From the NCBI GenBank assembly GCA_011799875.1, contig CM022298.1:284653395-284717394 (forward strand): a DNA stretch of 64,000 nucleotides, given 5' to 3'. The stretch's first letter is position 1, and the number at the start of each line of letters is the position of its first letter. A model generated the notes under the pieces. It was not told where the DNA came from. It made no database searches and worked only from the letters and a program-made list of their open reading frames with translations. Both the position numbers and the translations under genes were made by a program. Of this stretch, positions 44,116 through 55,707 are shown one piece after another. Source of the DNA: Thinopyrum elongatum. Its lineage: Eukaryota > Streptophyta > Magnoliopsida > Poales > Poaceae.

Positions 44116-46147
44116 CTAGGCCACACATGAGTGCGAGGCATTGTTGGGCTAGTCCCAAACAGTGCACGGGCATGCGTGGCAGGGGTTAACTGCTTGTAAT
44201 TATTCCGCTTACTGCGCTTCCCCACTACGTGCGTTGAATGCGCGACGTGGGAAGCGTGCGCTGAACGGCCGCGGTCGTAGCGCGCTTGTATAGGCATATT
44301 CATATTGGGAAGTAAAAGAGGCAGCCTCGCTCCTTCCCAGTAAAAAGGAATTCGCAGAGGTGCTGCCCATTTACCCCCTCTTCTTTCCAATCTGGAATCC
44401 GCCGTTATCTTCTCTCCCCCGAGCCCAGAGCGGAACTTCTCCTTTTCCGCTCATCGCCTCCGCACCCGCTCCGTCCTTGGCTTCCGCCTCCGCAACTGCC
44501 ATGCCGCCCAAGGCTAGCAGGGGAAAGGCAAGGGCAAGGAGACGAAAACCAATGCCCCAGAGAGTGAGCTGGCGAAGATGCGGAAGAAGTACGTCGTCTT
44601 TGCTCCGACGCTCGACGCGAAAGCCTTGAAGAACCGGTACCAGTGCATGTGGGCGAGGGAGACGCAAGCTCACCCCGCGACTCACGTGGCCGCAGGTTTT
44701 TCTTCCAAAGGCGGACCAGATAAATATCCCTTCTTCGTCGCTTACTTTTATTGCGGGCTCTGTCCTCCATTCTCCAATTTCTTTATTGACATCATGTACA
44801 CATACGGCTTCCGTCTTCTGGATTTCACGCCGAATGCCGTAACATGCATGTCTATCTTTGCGAAATCTTTGTCGGAGTAGTTCCCAACACTGCCCTCTTC
44901 CGCCATTACTTTGTTCCTCGCATCCAAAAAGGGGACGCCCTTTCCGGTTTTATCGCCTGGATCCCAAGGGCATGGAACAAGGAGATATATCCAGATGGGG
45001 TTTACCGCGAGAAGTCGGAAGAATGGCGGTCCGAGTGGTGCTAGATCAAGGAAGCAGATCGCCATCCATTATGTTCGTCCAGACAGCAGAAAGTGGTCCG
45101 TGGCGAGGACTGGAGTAATCTCGATGCTCAATATGACAAGCTCACGATCGCCACCACCAGGATCCTCCGTTTGAAAGCTGTCGGGCTCACAATAGAGATG
45201 ATTGGCACTGACTTCCTTCGCCGCTGCATCGCCCCTCTGCAGAATAAGGGGAGACCAGCTTGGGAGTTCCGGAACGCGGCAGACATCATGAGGCTGCGCC
45301 CCGGACTGAACAATAGCTTGACAATCATGCAGCTTGCCGCTCTCCGCCACAGGCTATTTCAGCTTGAGGACAAGCATAAGTTGCCGGCGAGAATTATCCC
45401 TTTGTGCAACAACTCCACCCTGGGGTCAATCATCGCCACAATGCCAATGTTCAATGCCCATGGCCTTGACGCAACTTGGGTCGAGCCATCTGCGGAGCAG
45501 GCACAAAAGTTCTTTGAGGACTTGTCGGAGACGGCCATCCGGGAAGAAACAAAACTCATCCGCGCCACCACTGATGAAGAAGTGGTGTATATTGCCACTA
45601 GGATGGAAGAGGTGAATCTTGCCGTGGAGGCCGGCAGCGTCGGTTTCACAAAATGGGAAACTAGCGACGCAGAAGTCATTTTGGAAGAGGATCCTGCCGG
45701 GGAGGGTAAGGCTGCCGGGGAACAGAGTGGCCCAGCCACTGAGAGCTCATCTGACAAGGACGCGGCCGAAGAACAGCCGTAGGAGGAGCCCCCAGCTCCA
45801 AAGAGGGCAAAGCGTGTCCTTCGGAAAGCCACTGCTGGCGTCCCAGCAAACCAAACTTCTTCGAGCAGCGAGGCTCCCGGCAAGAAGGTGGCCGGTAAGG
45901 CTGCACCGCGGCAAGGAATTCGACAGCAACCTGTGCGGCGCACGAGACACACACCTGCGGCAACCACCGGGGCTGCAGGGGCGTCTCACACAACAGCACT
46001 GGAGGCTGAGGCGGCATAGTCATGCCACCCCCCTGCACCTGCTGCAGCCAAGCGACCCAGGACCTCTCCTCTGCCTCTTCATACGGACACCGCAACGGAG
46101 GTTGATTTCAACATCTCCGGTTTCAGCCCGGAACAAGAAGAGGAGGA

Positions 46148-46228
46148 GTAAGTATCCTGTCATAGCCTTTATCTCCCAAATTCTGAATTCGATTGATCTC
46201 ATTGCCTTGCTTTGTCTTGCCTCTGCAG
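46148..46228 (+). other. intron 1 of the antisense ORF in element B
   Basis: GTAAGTATCC at the donor, TTGCCTCTGCAG at the acceptor, T-rich inside, 81 bp. Splicing joins GAGGAGGA to TGATGCAGAA and keeps one frame (SPEQEEED then DAETLAERM). Confidence 0.7.
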
Positions 46229-46377
46229 TGATGCAGAAACTTTGGCAGAAAGGATGGCGAAGAGGGCGAAGACTTCCACGGGCGATGAGCCCCCGATAAG
46301 CTCTGCAAGCGTGCCAGAAACTATCATCATCAGCCCGGAGCTTAGCCCTCGACGCAACCCCCAGCGCAGCCCCCAGC

Positions 46378-46452
46378 GTGAGTCCACTACTCATTTTCCG
46401 CTGGCGGGTGCTGAGGTTTCTACCTTTGCTGCTAATATCTTTGGGCTTGCAG
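46378..46452 (+). other. intron 2 of the antisense ORF in element B
   Basis: GTGAGTCC donor, GGGCTTGCAG acceptor, 75 bp. The length is a multiple of three and contains no stop, so it could be retained without breaking the frame. Confidence 0.5.
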
Positions 46453-46665
46453 GAGAAGGACAGCAACAGGGAGAGTCATTGGAGGACGCCCTCGTCGTGC
46501 CGCCTCCGTCAACCACGCCGCCTGCAAGCACATCTCCGGCAAGAGCTCCTACCGACGAGCCCACCTTGGAAGAGGAGGAGCCGGCAAACATGGGCACCGG
46601 CAACTTTTTCCCGGCAACCAATGTTGCCGGGAGGGATGAAGCCACCCCTCAATAGCTCGACGCAG

Positions 46666-46774
46666 GTGACTGCTTGCCTCAGAGCACTTGTCATTCTTTC
46701 CTTTATCTTTCTCTCTCTTTGTCTTCTTGAACTTCAATCTTGATCTTATTTTGTTTCCCTCCTTCGTCCTCCAG
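46666..46774 (+). other. intron 3 of the antisense ORF in element B
   Basis: GTGACTGC donor, CTTCGTCCTCCAG acceptor, pyrimidine-rich (109 bp). Splicing joins GACGCAG to AATTCCCTG in frame (EFPVMEHMDVDV). A TAG lies 12 bp before the donor. Confidence 0.65.
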
Positions 46775-48470
46775 AATTCCCTGTGATGGAACACATGGAC
46801 GTTGATGTTGTCATCGAGGAGACCGCCAGACATGCTGCCGCCGAAGCTGACAAGATCGCTGCTAGCGAGGCCGCCAAAGACGCCACTGTCGAGGTCAGCG
46901 AAGCTGCTGCCGAGGAAGCCACCAAGGAATCTTCCGAGAGGGCCGGCGAGGAGACTGATGACCATACTAACGGCATTCCTGCTGCAGGAGCGCCAGGCGC
47001 TACATCGGCCACAGAGCCCCCAGCCACCGGTGAGACGATTGTCGAGGATCAACCATCGACATCTGAGGCTCACTCATCAAGCAAATATCTCAAGTTTGGC
47101 GACAACCTATTCGTCAACTTGCCGGGGATGGCAAGTATTGGAGCGCCGACCAAAGGAGAAACTTTTGATGAAGAAATCATCACCGCTGCCGAGCTCGAGA
47201 TCGTCGATGAACCAAGCGCCAGCAGCGGCAAATCTGAAGAAGATCAGCTCCTTCAGGCCATGGGCGATAATTTCCGCAAGCTCCAAGCACTCCACCGTGC
47301 TCGAAAGGAGAGGCAGACTCCAGAGCTGCAGTTGTCGAAGCAGCGGAGGCGGATTTCTAGAAGCGCGTTGAGCAAATGCAGATCTGGTACGCCGAGGCCC
47401 TTCAGGAGTTGACTGCCAGCCGGGAACAAGTGAGCCAAAGCTGGACGGAGCTCCTCCTGAGGCAATCTGACATAGAGAAGGCGCAAGAGGAAGCTACGCA
47501 AAGGGTTGCCACTGAAGATGCTCTCTTGACGGAGCGCCGCATTGGGCTTGACGCTCACGAAGAAGATCTTGCCGCGCGCGAGCAGGCACTTGCTGCCAAA
47601 CTCCACGGCAAGAACGAAGAAATTGAAAAGCTTGTCGCGCAGTGGACCCAGGAGCTGGAGCAGAAGCACAAGGAGGCGCTCGAAGCTTTAACTATAGATC
47701 ACGCCAGCAAGCTCAAGGAAAACATCGATGCCGCCGAGGCCGCAGAGGCCGCCAAGAACGAGCTGAGCAACAAAGTGAAGAAGCTGGAGGCGGATCTTGA
47801 GGAACACAGCAAGGAGCTCTCGACGCTCAAAGGCGACAGGGAGAAAACTCTCCACAGCCTGGCGTTGATGCAAATTGCTATATCCGACAAGACCAAGCAG
47901 CTCTCTTCAGCCAACGATGCCATTGCCGATCTAAAGCTGAAGTTAACCATGCTAGAAAAGTCTCTTGAGGATGGCAGGGCTCGCGAGAAGGCCCTGAGCA
48001 AAGATCTCCAGGATGAGAGGAACTTGCTTAAGAGCGCTGCCGCTGCCCAAATTGACTATGAGAAGGGTGTGAAAATCTGGACTGATCGCCTTGTTGACAC
48101 CGCGGAGAGGCTCACATCACAACTGTCAACCATGGGCCGGGATGGTCTGCAAAACTTCAGGTATTCCTTTGAAGAAAGGATATCCCTGAGTGCCAGGCTG
48201 GCCATGTTCTTCGAAAGCATCATCGATGCTCTGAAGCTGTTCCAGTCCAACCGAGCAATCCAACTGTCCAATGAATCCCGCAAGCTTTGCTGGGTCGTCC
48301 TCTGCAAGGTACTCATCAAGGTGGTGCATAAGAACCCTGGCGTTGACCTCACCAACGTGCTCGACCGCTTGCCGAAGGATGCGGATCTCAAGGCACTTGT
48401 GGAGCTTGTCGCGCCCATCCTTGAGAAGGTAGATTCAATCAAGAGGGTTAAAGGCCAGCGCAGGGACTAG

Positions 48471-49268
48471 CCGTCTCACTTTTCCTTGCCGTCGCCATTC
48501 CATGCCAAGGATAATTTAGTCTTAAGTTAGAACTGCGGCAACTATTGATGTAATATAACTTGCTATGATTGAATACATGCAAGCTATTTCCCGTGTCCGA
48601 TTTCTTTCCATATGGTATACGCCCTACGCTTACTGGAAACTTGCTGGAGCACAACCTGCCGTGAGCGCTGGGTGCGGGACTTCAGCAGCCTGCGGGAGGT
48701 GCAGCAGCCGGCAAGACACCTTGGCGCTCTTGGTGCAGCCACTTAGACTGTTGAGCGGACTCGAAACAAAATAAGGGCGCAACCAATTACGACAAGGGTT
48801 CCATCGCGTGTAGGTTTTACATACAAGGGCCAAAATCGTCTAAAGAAAATAGCCTGATAGTAAAAATTGAAAAACTTGCTCAAAGTTTCGCAACTTAGCT
48901 TTCTGTCGCTGTACTCCTTCTGGCAAGACATCAATTCTGAACATCGCCCTTTGGTATGCATACCTTCCTTTCCCCTCCCGGCAAACTTGTGCGCGAAGGA
49001 ACCTTCTATCCTTTGAGAAAAAGAAAGAAGAGAAAATAGAGATATGGAACCTTGGAGGTTCATTAATGCTTACCGGGAGCAAGGGTCATACAATATCTCA
49101 GAAAAGCATGCATATATATATAAACATGGAAATCAACAAGAAATGTACAACATTTAAGCTTATTCAACTGCGCACAGGGTCTGCGCCTGGCTTTGTACAA
49201 AGGATTATATGCCTTGCCGGCAAGACTCGTACAAAAGGAGGTTGTCGGGGGCCCCCGGCAACCGCGCC
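48471..49268. other. convergent 3' region between the antisense ORF and pol of element B
   Basis: 800 bp without coding frame where the antisense gene (from the left) and gag-pol (from the right) converge. Minus strand near 49200-49150 has TTGTACAAAGCCAGGCGCAGACCCTGTGC and AATAAGCTTAAATG, shared with the region downstream of pol in C and F. Confidence 0.6.
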
Positions 49269-50480
49269 TTATGGGTAGAACTTGCGAAGATGTTCAATAT
49301 TTCAAGAGTTGCTCACTGGAACACCATCCTCGGTCTCCAGGCGGACAGCGTCGGGCCTGCTGACTCGTACTACCCGATAAGGGCCTTCCCACTTTGGCGT
49401 CAACTTGTTTGAATTCTTGGCGGACTGAATCCGACGAAGAACAAGGTCGCCTTCCTCAAGACTTCGGGCATGAACTTTGCGGCTATGGTAGTGGCGCAAA
49501 GCTTGCTGGTAGCGTGCAGCTCGCACAGCAGCCTAAAGACGATCCTCCTCAAGGAGCACAGCGTCATCTTGCCGCAGTAGCTCTTGCTCAAGCTCGTCAT
49601 AAGCGAGCACTCGAGGTGACCCGTAAATGAGTTCTGTGGGGAGAACTGCTTCCGCTCCGTAAACCAGAGCGAAGGGTGTCTGGCCAGTGGCTCGATTTGG
49701 TGTCGTTCTGATTGACCAAAGAACCGCCGACAACTCATGAATCCAGCGCTTTCCGCACTTTTTCAGCTTGTCAAAAGTTCTAGTCCTGAGACCGCTCAAC
49801 ACTTCAGCATTAGCCCTCTCCGCTTGGCCGTTGCTTCTCGGGTGGGCAACAGAGGCAAAACAAATTTTGCCGCCAAGGTCTTGGACGTATTGCATGAAGG
49901 TGCGACTTGTGAACCGTGTGCCGTTGTCGGTGATGATCCTGTTGGGCACACCGAAACGGCAAACTATCCCTTTAAAGAACTTGAAGGCTGATTGTGCTGT
50001 CACCTTCCTCACTGCTTCCACCTCCGGCCACTTTATGAACTTGTCGATTGCAACGTACAAGTACTCAAAGCCCCCGGTAGCACGGGGAAAAGGGCCCAGT
50101 ATGTCGAGCCCCCAGACCGAAAATGGCCAGGAGAGAGGGATTGTCTGAAGAGCTTGAGCTGGCTGATGCAATTTCTTTGAATGAAACTGGCACGCTTCAC
50201 ACTTGGTTACTAGTGCAGCCGCATCCTGGAGAGTAGTGGGCCAAAAGAAACCTTGTCGGAATGCCTTTCCGACAAGCGCTCTGGATCCTATGTGAGAGCC
50301 ACATATGCCTCCATGTATCTCTGCCAATAGCTCCAGTCCATCCTCCCGAGGAATACACTTTAATTTCACACCGTTCAGTCTCTTCCTGTACAGAACGCCA
50401 TCGATGAACTGGTACATGCTAGACTGACGGGCTACTTTTTCCGCTTCTTCCTGCTCCTCAGAGAGTTCTCCTGTCTGAAG
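49269..50480 (-). pseudogene. element B integrase
   Basis: Integrase of element B with all signature residues visible: zinc-binding HGGICGSHIGS ... CEACQFH (about 50320-50180), first Asp in LDILGPFPRATGG (about 50110), second Asp in IITDNGTRFTS (about 49935), Glu in HPRSNGQAERANAEV (about 49845-49800). The C-terminus has the GPY/F-type WEGPYRVVRVSRPDAVRLE (about 49395-49340) and ends RKFYP, TAA at 49271-49269. A stop at 49533-49535 (CGG/CAG region before RAARYQQALRHYHSR) and a frame change near 49300 are the only breaks I see. Confidence 0.87.
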
Positions 50481-51710
50481 AAAATGGACAATGGGCTGTG
50501 CCCAAGTTGGAGCCTGGGGCTCGACAACTAGGACTAAGGGCATCTCTTCTGCTGGGGGAATGTTTGTCTCGACGGCAAGGGCTTGAGCCCCTGCTGGAGC
50601 CTGTTGTTCCCCGGCAGGCTTGCCGTTGATCCCGGCGACTTCCTTGCCGGCGGCTCCCGGGAGCTCTGCCAGAAAATACTGACCAAAATTCAACTTCCTT
50701 CTCTTTTCTTGCCTCATTGATGGCGCTACAGATGGCTGAGTTAAATGGAGCACAAAAGTTGCTGGTTCCACAGGTAACTTGAGGGCAGCGTGCTTTGACA
50801 GGTCATTTGCAATACTGTTTTCGGCACGAGGAATGTGCTTTGTTTGCAAACCGTCAGTGCGCTCTTCCATTTTTCTCACTTCATCCACATAGGCTTGCAT
50901 CAATGGACTCTGATAATCTTTGTTGACTTGCCTGACAACAAGCTGCGAATCGCCTCTGATGATGAGCTTCTTGATACCAAGGTCCGCCGCGATCCTGAGA
51001 CCGGCAAGCAGGCCTTTGTATTCCGCAGTGTTGTTTGTCGAGCTCTCCCAGGGAAAATGCATCTGAATTACATACTTGAGGTGCTCTCCGGTGGGTGCGA
51101 CAAGTAGCACGCCAGCACCGGCGCCTTGCAGCGAGAAAGCCCCGTCAAAGTACATAATCCATTCTCGATCTATTTCCTTGCCTGGAAGAGTCATTTCTTG
51201 AATCTCTTCGTCTGGCGTTGGGGTCCATTCCGCAATGAACTCCGCCAAGGCTCTGCTCTGAATTGCTGAATTACTTTCAAACTTGAGACCAAAGCTTGAC
51301 AGTTCCAACGCCCACTCCACAGTCCTGTCGGTTGCCTCTGGATTTCGCAAAATCCGCTGCAACGGGAAGCGAGTGACGACGGTAATCTCATGTGCTTGAA
51401 AATAATGGCGCAGCTTCCTCGAGGCCACGAGAAGGCCGAAGAGCAACTTCTGCACACCAGAGTATCTTGACCTAGCTCCCAGTAAAAGGGAGCTGACAAA
51501 ATAAACTAGACGCTGCACCATCTTCCTCTTTTGCACTGATTCCTCTGATTGAACAGATCCTATCTTGCCGGCACCAGACCTTGCCGGGGAAGATCCCGGC
51601 GCGTCACTTGACGGTCCTGCCGCTGCCGTTGCCTCCTCGTCAACTTCTCTCTGCGCCACTAACGCAGCACTAACCACTTGATTTGTTGCCGCTAGATACA
51701 ACAACAACGG
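50481..51710 (-). pseudogene. element B dual RNase H and linker
   Basis: From 51707 the frame is open for 724 codons through both RNase H domains and into integrase. The first (51707-51250) has LLYLAATNQVVSAALVAQRE and VYFVSSLLLGARSRYSGVQ, lacking the usual acidic catalytic residues. The second (about 51175-50880) is archaeal-type: MYFDGAFSLQGAGAGVLL (Asp), NTAEYKGLLAG (Glu), GDSQLVVRQ (Asp). A linker rich in Pro/Ala/Glu with PAGEQQAPAGAQALAVETN (about 50640-50560) leads to integrase. The fusion to RT is broken by a one-base shift at about 51710. Confidence 0.88.
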
Positions 51711-52723
51711 TCTTGTGGCCTAGGTGCGACTAGCGTCGGCGGAGAGGAAAGGTACCTCTTCAAATCTTGCAGCGCTGCCTCCGCTTCTGAAGTCCATCTC
51801 ATTGAACCTGCCTTCTTCAAAATTTTGAAAAAGGGCAGGGCGCGCTCAGCAGATTTGGAGATGAACCTGCTTAGGGCAACAATGTAGCCGGCAAGACGAC
51901 GTACATCCTTGACGCGTCTTGGTGCTTCAATCTGCTCAATAGCTTTGATCTTGTCGGGGTTCGCTTCGATCCCACGCTGAGATACAAAGAACCCGAGAAG
52001 CTTGCCGGAAGGGACGCCAAACACACACTTCTCAGGATTGAGTTTTAAATTGATCTTGCGTAGATTTTTAAATGTTTCTTCTAGATCTTGTATGAGCGTC
52101 GCTTTATCCTTGTTTTTAACCACTATGTCGTCCATGTATGCTTCCATATTTCTATGTAGCTGAGGCTCAAAACCAATTTGGACCGCTCTCGCAAATGTAG
52201 AACCAGCACTTTTCAACCCAAAAGGCATTCGTATAAAACAATACGTACCACATGGGGTGATAAATGCGGTCTTTTCTTCATCTTCTTTTGCCATGAAGAT
52301 CTGATGATATCCCGAGTAGGCATCAAGGAACGACAGTAGGTCACAACCAGCAGTGGAGTCCACAATCTGGTCGACGCGCGGCAAGGGGAAAGGATCTTTT
52401 GGACAGGCTTTATTGATGTCTGTATATTCAATACACAGCCTCCATTTCCCATTCGCCTTGCGCACTACAACCAGATTGGCCAACCACGTTGGGTGAAGCA
52501 CTCCTCTGACCAACCCTGCCGCTTCTAACTTCCTAATTTCTTCGGCAATGAATTCTTGCCGCTCCAAGGCTTGCTTCCTCACCTTCTGCTCGATGGGCCT
52601 CGCGTGAGGACATACAGCAAGGTGTTGCTCAATTACCTCCGTGGGAACACCGGGGATGTTAGACGGTTGCCATGCAAACACGTCGACATTCGCCCGCAGG
52701 AAGGCAATGAGTGCTCTTTCCTA
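51711..52723 (-). pseudogene. element B reverse transcriptase
   Basis: Open from 52681 to 51692: FAWQPSNIPGVPTEVIEQHL, VRKANGKWRLCIEYTDINK (about 52460-52405), FLDAYSGYHQIFMAKEDEEK, the catalytic YMDD box (about 52140-52128), LLGFFVSQRGIEANPDKIKA, and the thumb with CRRLAGYIVALSRFISKSAERAL-like sequence. It is intact except for the amber codon at 52721-52723 upstream and the frameshift at its end near 51710. Confidence 0.9.
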
Positions 52724-53600
52724 TTTGTCATCTAGGGTGGAACTTATGGTGAAAGTTCCTCCCGTTCCGTCCTCCTTGACGGGCACCTTCTTGATCTCTG
52801 GTGGAGCAGCCTTGGACTTCTTGTTCTTGCCGGTGGGACTCTCTGGTGCATCCTCAACGGAAGCACAGCACTCCGAGGAGGTGCGCTTGCCGGGGTTTGT
52901 GCTAGAGATCTTGCTGGTTTTCTTCTTCTCCCCCCCAGGAGGTCTAGCGGCAGGAGCAGATGCCTTGACGGCAGGTGCTACGGCTGCCTCGTGGTAGAGT
53001 TGGTCGGTGCAGATTAGTGCATCCTTCTTGTCGGAGTGGATAGTGGTGACACTTATCGGTCCGGGCATCTTCAACACATTATACGCATAGTGTGATGCCG
53101 CCATGAACTTAGCCAGCGCTGGGCGGCCAAGGATCCCATTGTATGATATAGGAATCTTGGCAACATCGAACACTACCTTCTCTGTCCTGTAGTTGAGCTC
53201 GCTACCAAATGTTACCGATAGCGTAATCTTGCCTTTTGGCTGGGACCTTCCTGGATTGATCCCCTGAAACGTGCCTGTTTCCTCGGGATCTTCATCAGGA
53301 ATTTGCAGCTTCTTGAGCACGTCCGGCGAGATTAAGTTCAGCCTGGCCCCACCGTCAACTAGCATTTTTGTCACCTTGAGGTTGTGGATCATTGGTGAGA
53401 CCAACAAGGGCAAGCACCCGACCGCATTTGTGCGATCAGGGTGATCCTCGGTGTAAAAAATGATAGGCGTGTTGGACCACTTTAAAGGTTTCCGTGCATC
53501 AAACGATGGATCCGTTGCATTAACCTCACGCACCCACTGTTTAAGTCGGCGGTGAGAAGAATGCAATGAGGCACCCCCGTCAATACACATGGCCTCTGTG
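52724..53600 (-). pseudogene. element B aspartic protease and linker
   Basis: Open frame from 53590: MCIDGGASLHSSHRRLKQWV, NAVGCLPLLVSP, the protease active site MLVDGGARLNLISP (about 53370-53330), where Asp-Gly-Gly stands for Asp-Ser/Thr-Gly, then VVFDVAKIPISYNGILGRPALAKFMA. A Lys/Ala/Pro-rich linker (about 52960-52780) ends with LDDK followed by TAG (52723-52721). Loss of the Ser makes activity doubtful. Confidence 0.82.
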
Positions 53601-55622
53601 GCTTTCTGAAACTCGTGCTCACTGGATTTGTCGTCTTCTTCATCATCATCGCCTCCCTTGTCCTTGTCGCGGCCTCAGGCGGGCCTCTCCTTCTGTTGCT
53701 TAGCCTTGCCGCGGCGGCCAACTCGGCCACCATGCTTCTTGCCAGATCCCTCAGCACCGTCCTGGGCCTTCTCCTTGTCTCATCTTTCATACTCAGCTCT
53801 CTACTTCTTGACAAGCTGCTCAACTTGCCGGCAGTTTTGGAGATCGTGGCCTTTGGTGCGATGGATCTTGCAATACTGCTTGCCGGAGCCTTCTGGCTTG
53901 TCGGCAGCCGCTAAGGCCTGACAGGAAGCACACTCGGCAACTTCCTTGCCGGGGTCATTAACCATGGCCTTCTTGGCGGTGCCGGGGTTGCCGGATTCCT
54001 TGACAGCAAGCACGGCCTTGCCTCTGCGCTTCTTGTTCCGCCACCGGCCTTTCTTTGACGGGGTTGCAGCATCTTCATCCTCAGATTCGCCCCCTGTGCC
54101 AACACCCTCGCCAGGGAGTTTCCTCCCTTCTTTAGCTCGAGCGCACTTGTCGGCCAAAGCGTAAAGCTCGACAATACTCCTGACCTTGTTCATTGCCAGC
54201 TCTTCACGCATCTTGCGGTTGCGCATGTTCTGATGAAATGTGCTAACAACAGCGGCAGGATGAACGTCTGGAATATTGTATTGCACCCTGCTAAATCTCT
54301 AGATAAACTTCCGCAGGGGTTCGCCCTCCTTTTGAGGGAGGAGATGCAAATCACTCTCTTGGCAAGGAGCTTGGTGGCCTCCAAGAAAGGCGCCAACAAA
54401 CTGATGGCACAGATCTGACCAAGAAGAAATGGAATTCTCCGGCAGATGCATCAACCATGACCTGACGTTGGGTTTGAGCACCAACAGGAAGTAGTTGGCA
54501 AGTATCTTGTGATCTCGGCACCCGGCAGCCTGCGCCGCAATGGTGTAGATGCTCAAGAACTCCGAGGGGTGAGTATTGCCATCATATTTCTCCGGGACCT
54601 CTAGTTTGAATGTTCGGGAGTTGGCCACTGGGCTCGCCGCAGCTCACGGGTAAACGCTGGACAACCTACCTCATAGGGCAAGTGGCCTGCGTCCCCTGAC
54701 GCAGGCTTGTCGATAGTAGGCCCTGTGCGTTTAGCGGACTGATAACGCACCTCCCGTCGCCGCTCGATGGTATTTCAAGCGTCTTCTTTGCTTCATTCCT
54801 GAAGAACTTGATGCTGATCGCGGCGCATCCGCGGATCGGATGACGCCATGGAATCGTCATCACGGCCGTCAGTCCGCCGGGTTGACGACCGCTGCTGCTG
54901 TCGTGGAGGGGAGTGCACCGTGGTCACACCGCCTCCAGTCTTCTCACCATCGGCTCACGTCGGATCGATAGACCGCTGCCGCGAGGGTCCCGCCTGCTGC
55001 GGCCCATCCTTGTTGACGAAGCCGATGAGGCTCTGGATAGTAGACCGCCACTCCTCCATCTTCTCCGGAGCAGGAGGAAAATCGAGGAGCAGTTGTGCAC
55101 GTACCAAAGCTTCTGCTGGCGTAGGCGGCGGTGACAGGTGCGAGGTACGTGAGGTGCTCTGACTCCTAACAGTGTTAGAAGGAGCATCGTCACGATCACG
55201 CGACCGCGCGCCACATCCACCGGCAGTTTGGCGTGCATGCTGGGCCTACGCACCTTGGGATCGATACGCAGAAGTCTTTCCATGGGGACGTTCAGAACCA
55301 CCAACGCCACGGGGCTGCTCATCGCGTGCGACCTGGGAAGGCCGCAACGCTTGCGCCGGCATGAGGGTCTTAGAAGGAATCCACCGATCTCTGGAGTTCG
55401 CTGCGCCGCCCATAGGCAGCACGGCTCCATCTCTAGATCTAGCGGCGTGCGGGTTGCCGTCGGCACTGCGAACGACGCCGCTCGCCTGGCTCGGATCACC
55501 AGAACGCCGTGAAGGCTCTAAACCTCCATCTCCTGCACCCAGCAGGCACCCGTCCGAGTAGGCACAGGCAAGACGGACGTAGACGGAACAACCGCTGCCG
55601 CACCCTTCTTCTTGGGTGGCAT
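53601..55622 (-). pseudogene. element B gag, broken
   Basis: ATG at 55622 (MPPKKKGAAVV). The N-terminal third has stops and frame shifts. The capsid part (54628-54299) has PEKYDGNTHPSEFLSIYTIAAQ, NVRSWLMHLPENSISSWSD; the next frame (54286-53801) has MRNRKMREELAMNKVRSIVELYALADKCARAKEGR, the basic KKGRWRNKKRRGK stretch and the YCKIHRTKGHDLQNC zinc knuckle, ending LVKK-TAG. A Lys/Arg/Asp-rich tail (53823-53600) leads into protease. Same architecture as gag of C. Confidence 0.83.
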
Positions 55623-55688
55623 GGTGACAAAGACGGTGAAGAAACTGACATGTGATCACCGGATCAGGTTCGCGCAACCTCGTTCCCA

Positions 55689-55707
55689 CTACCTAGCGCG
55701 CCAAAGA
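55689..55707 (-). other. primer-binding site of element B
   Basis: Minus TCTTTGGCGCGCTAGGTAG adjacent to the 5' LTR; one change from the site of C. Confidence 0.65.

Larger units (their letters stand above)
44501..48470 (+). pseudogene. antisense spliced ORF of element B: Transposase_28-like domain plus coiled coil
   Basis: Additional ORF of unknown function, opposite to pol. ATG 44501 (MPPKASRGK); the N-terminal domain has CGLCPPFSNFFIDIMYTYGF and LCEIFVGVVPNTALFRHYF (about 44755-44915), resembling the 'putative gypsy type transposon' family (Transposase_28). A PKRAKR nuclear-signal-like motif is near 45800. Acidic and Pro/Ser-rich parts follow, then a long coiled coil (about 47376-48110, heptads rich in Ala/Glu/Lys/Leu) and a helical C-terminus ending TAG 48468-48470. 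Three GT-AG introns (46148-46228, 46378-46452, 46666-46774) join matching frames. Damage: frameshifts near 44525, 44850 and 47310, and TAGs at 45042, 45780, 46017, about 46653 and 47360. Retand/Tat elements are known for such antisense ORFs. Confidence 0.7.

Noticed and set aside
45093..45782. Stand-alone bacterial-type or viral gene
   Set aside because: It continues in the same frame upstream and downstream through stop codons and a good intron, so it is a middle part of the antisense ORF of element B.
47376..48470. Independent host coiled-coil gene starting at 47376
   Set aside because: Upstream exons of the antisense ORF run into it in the same direction once a frameshift at about 47310 and a TAG at about 47360 are allowed for, and it lies inside element B between pol and the 3' LTR.
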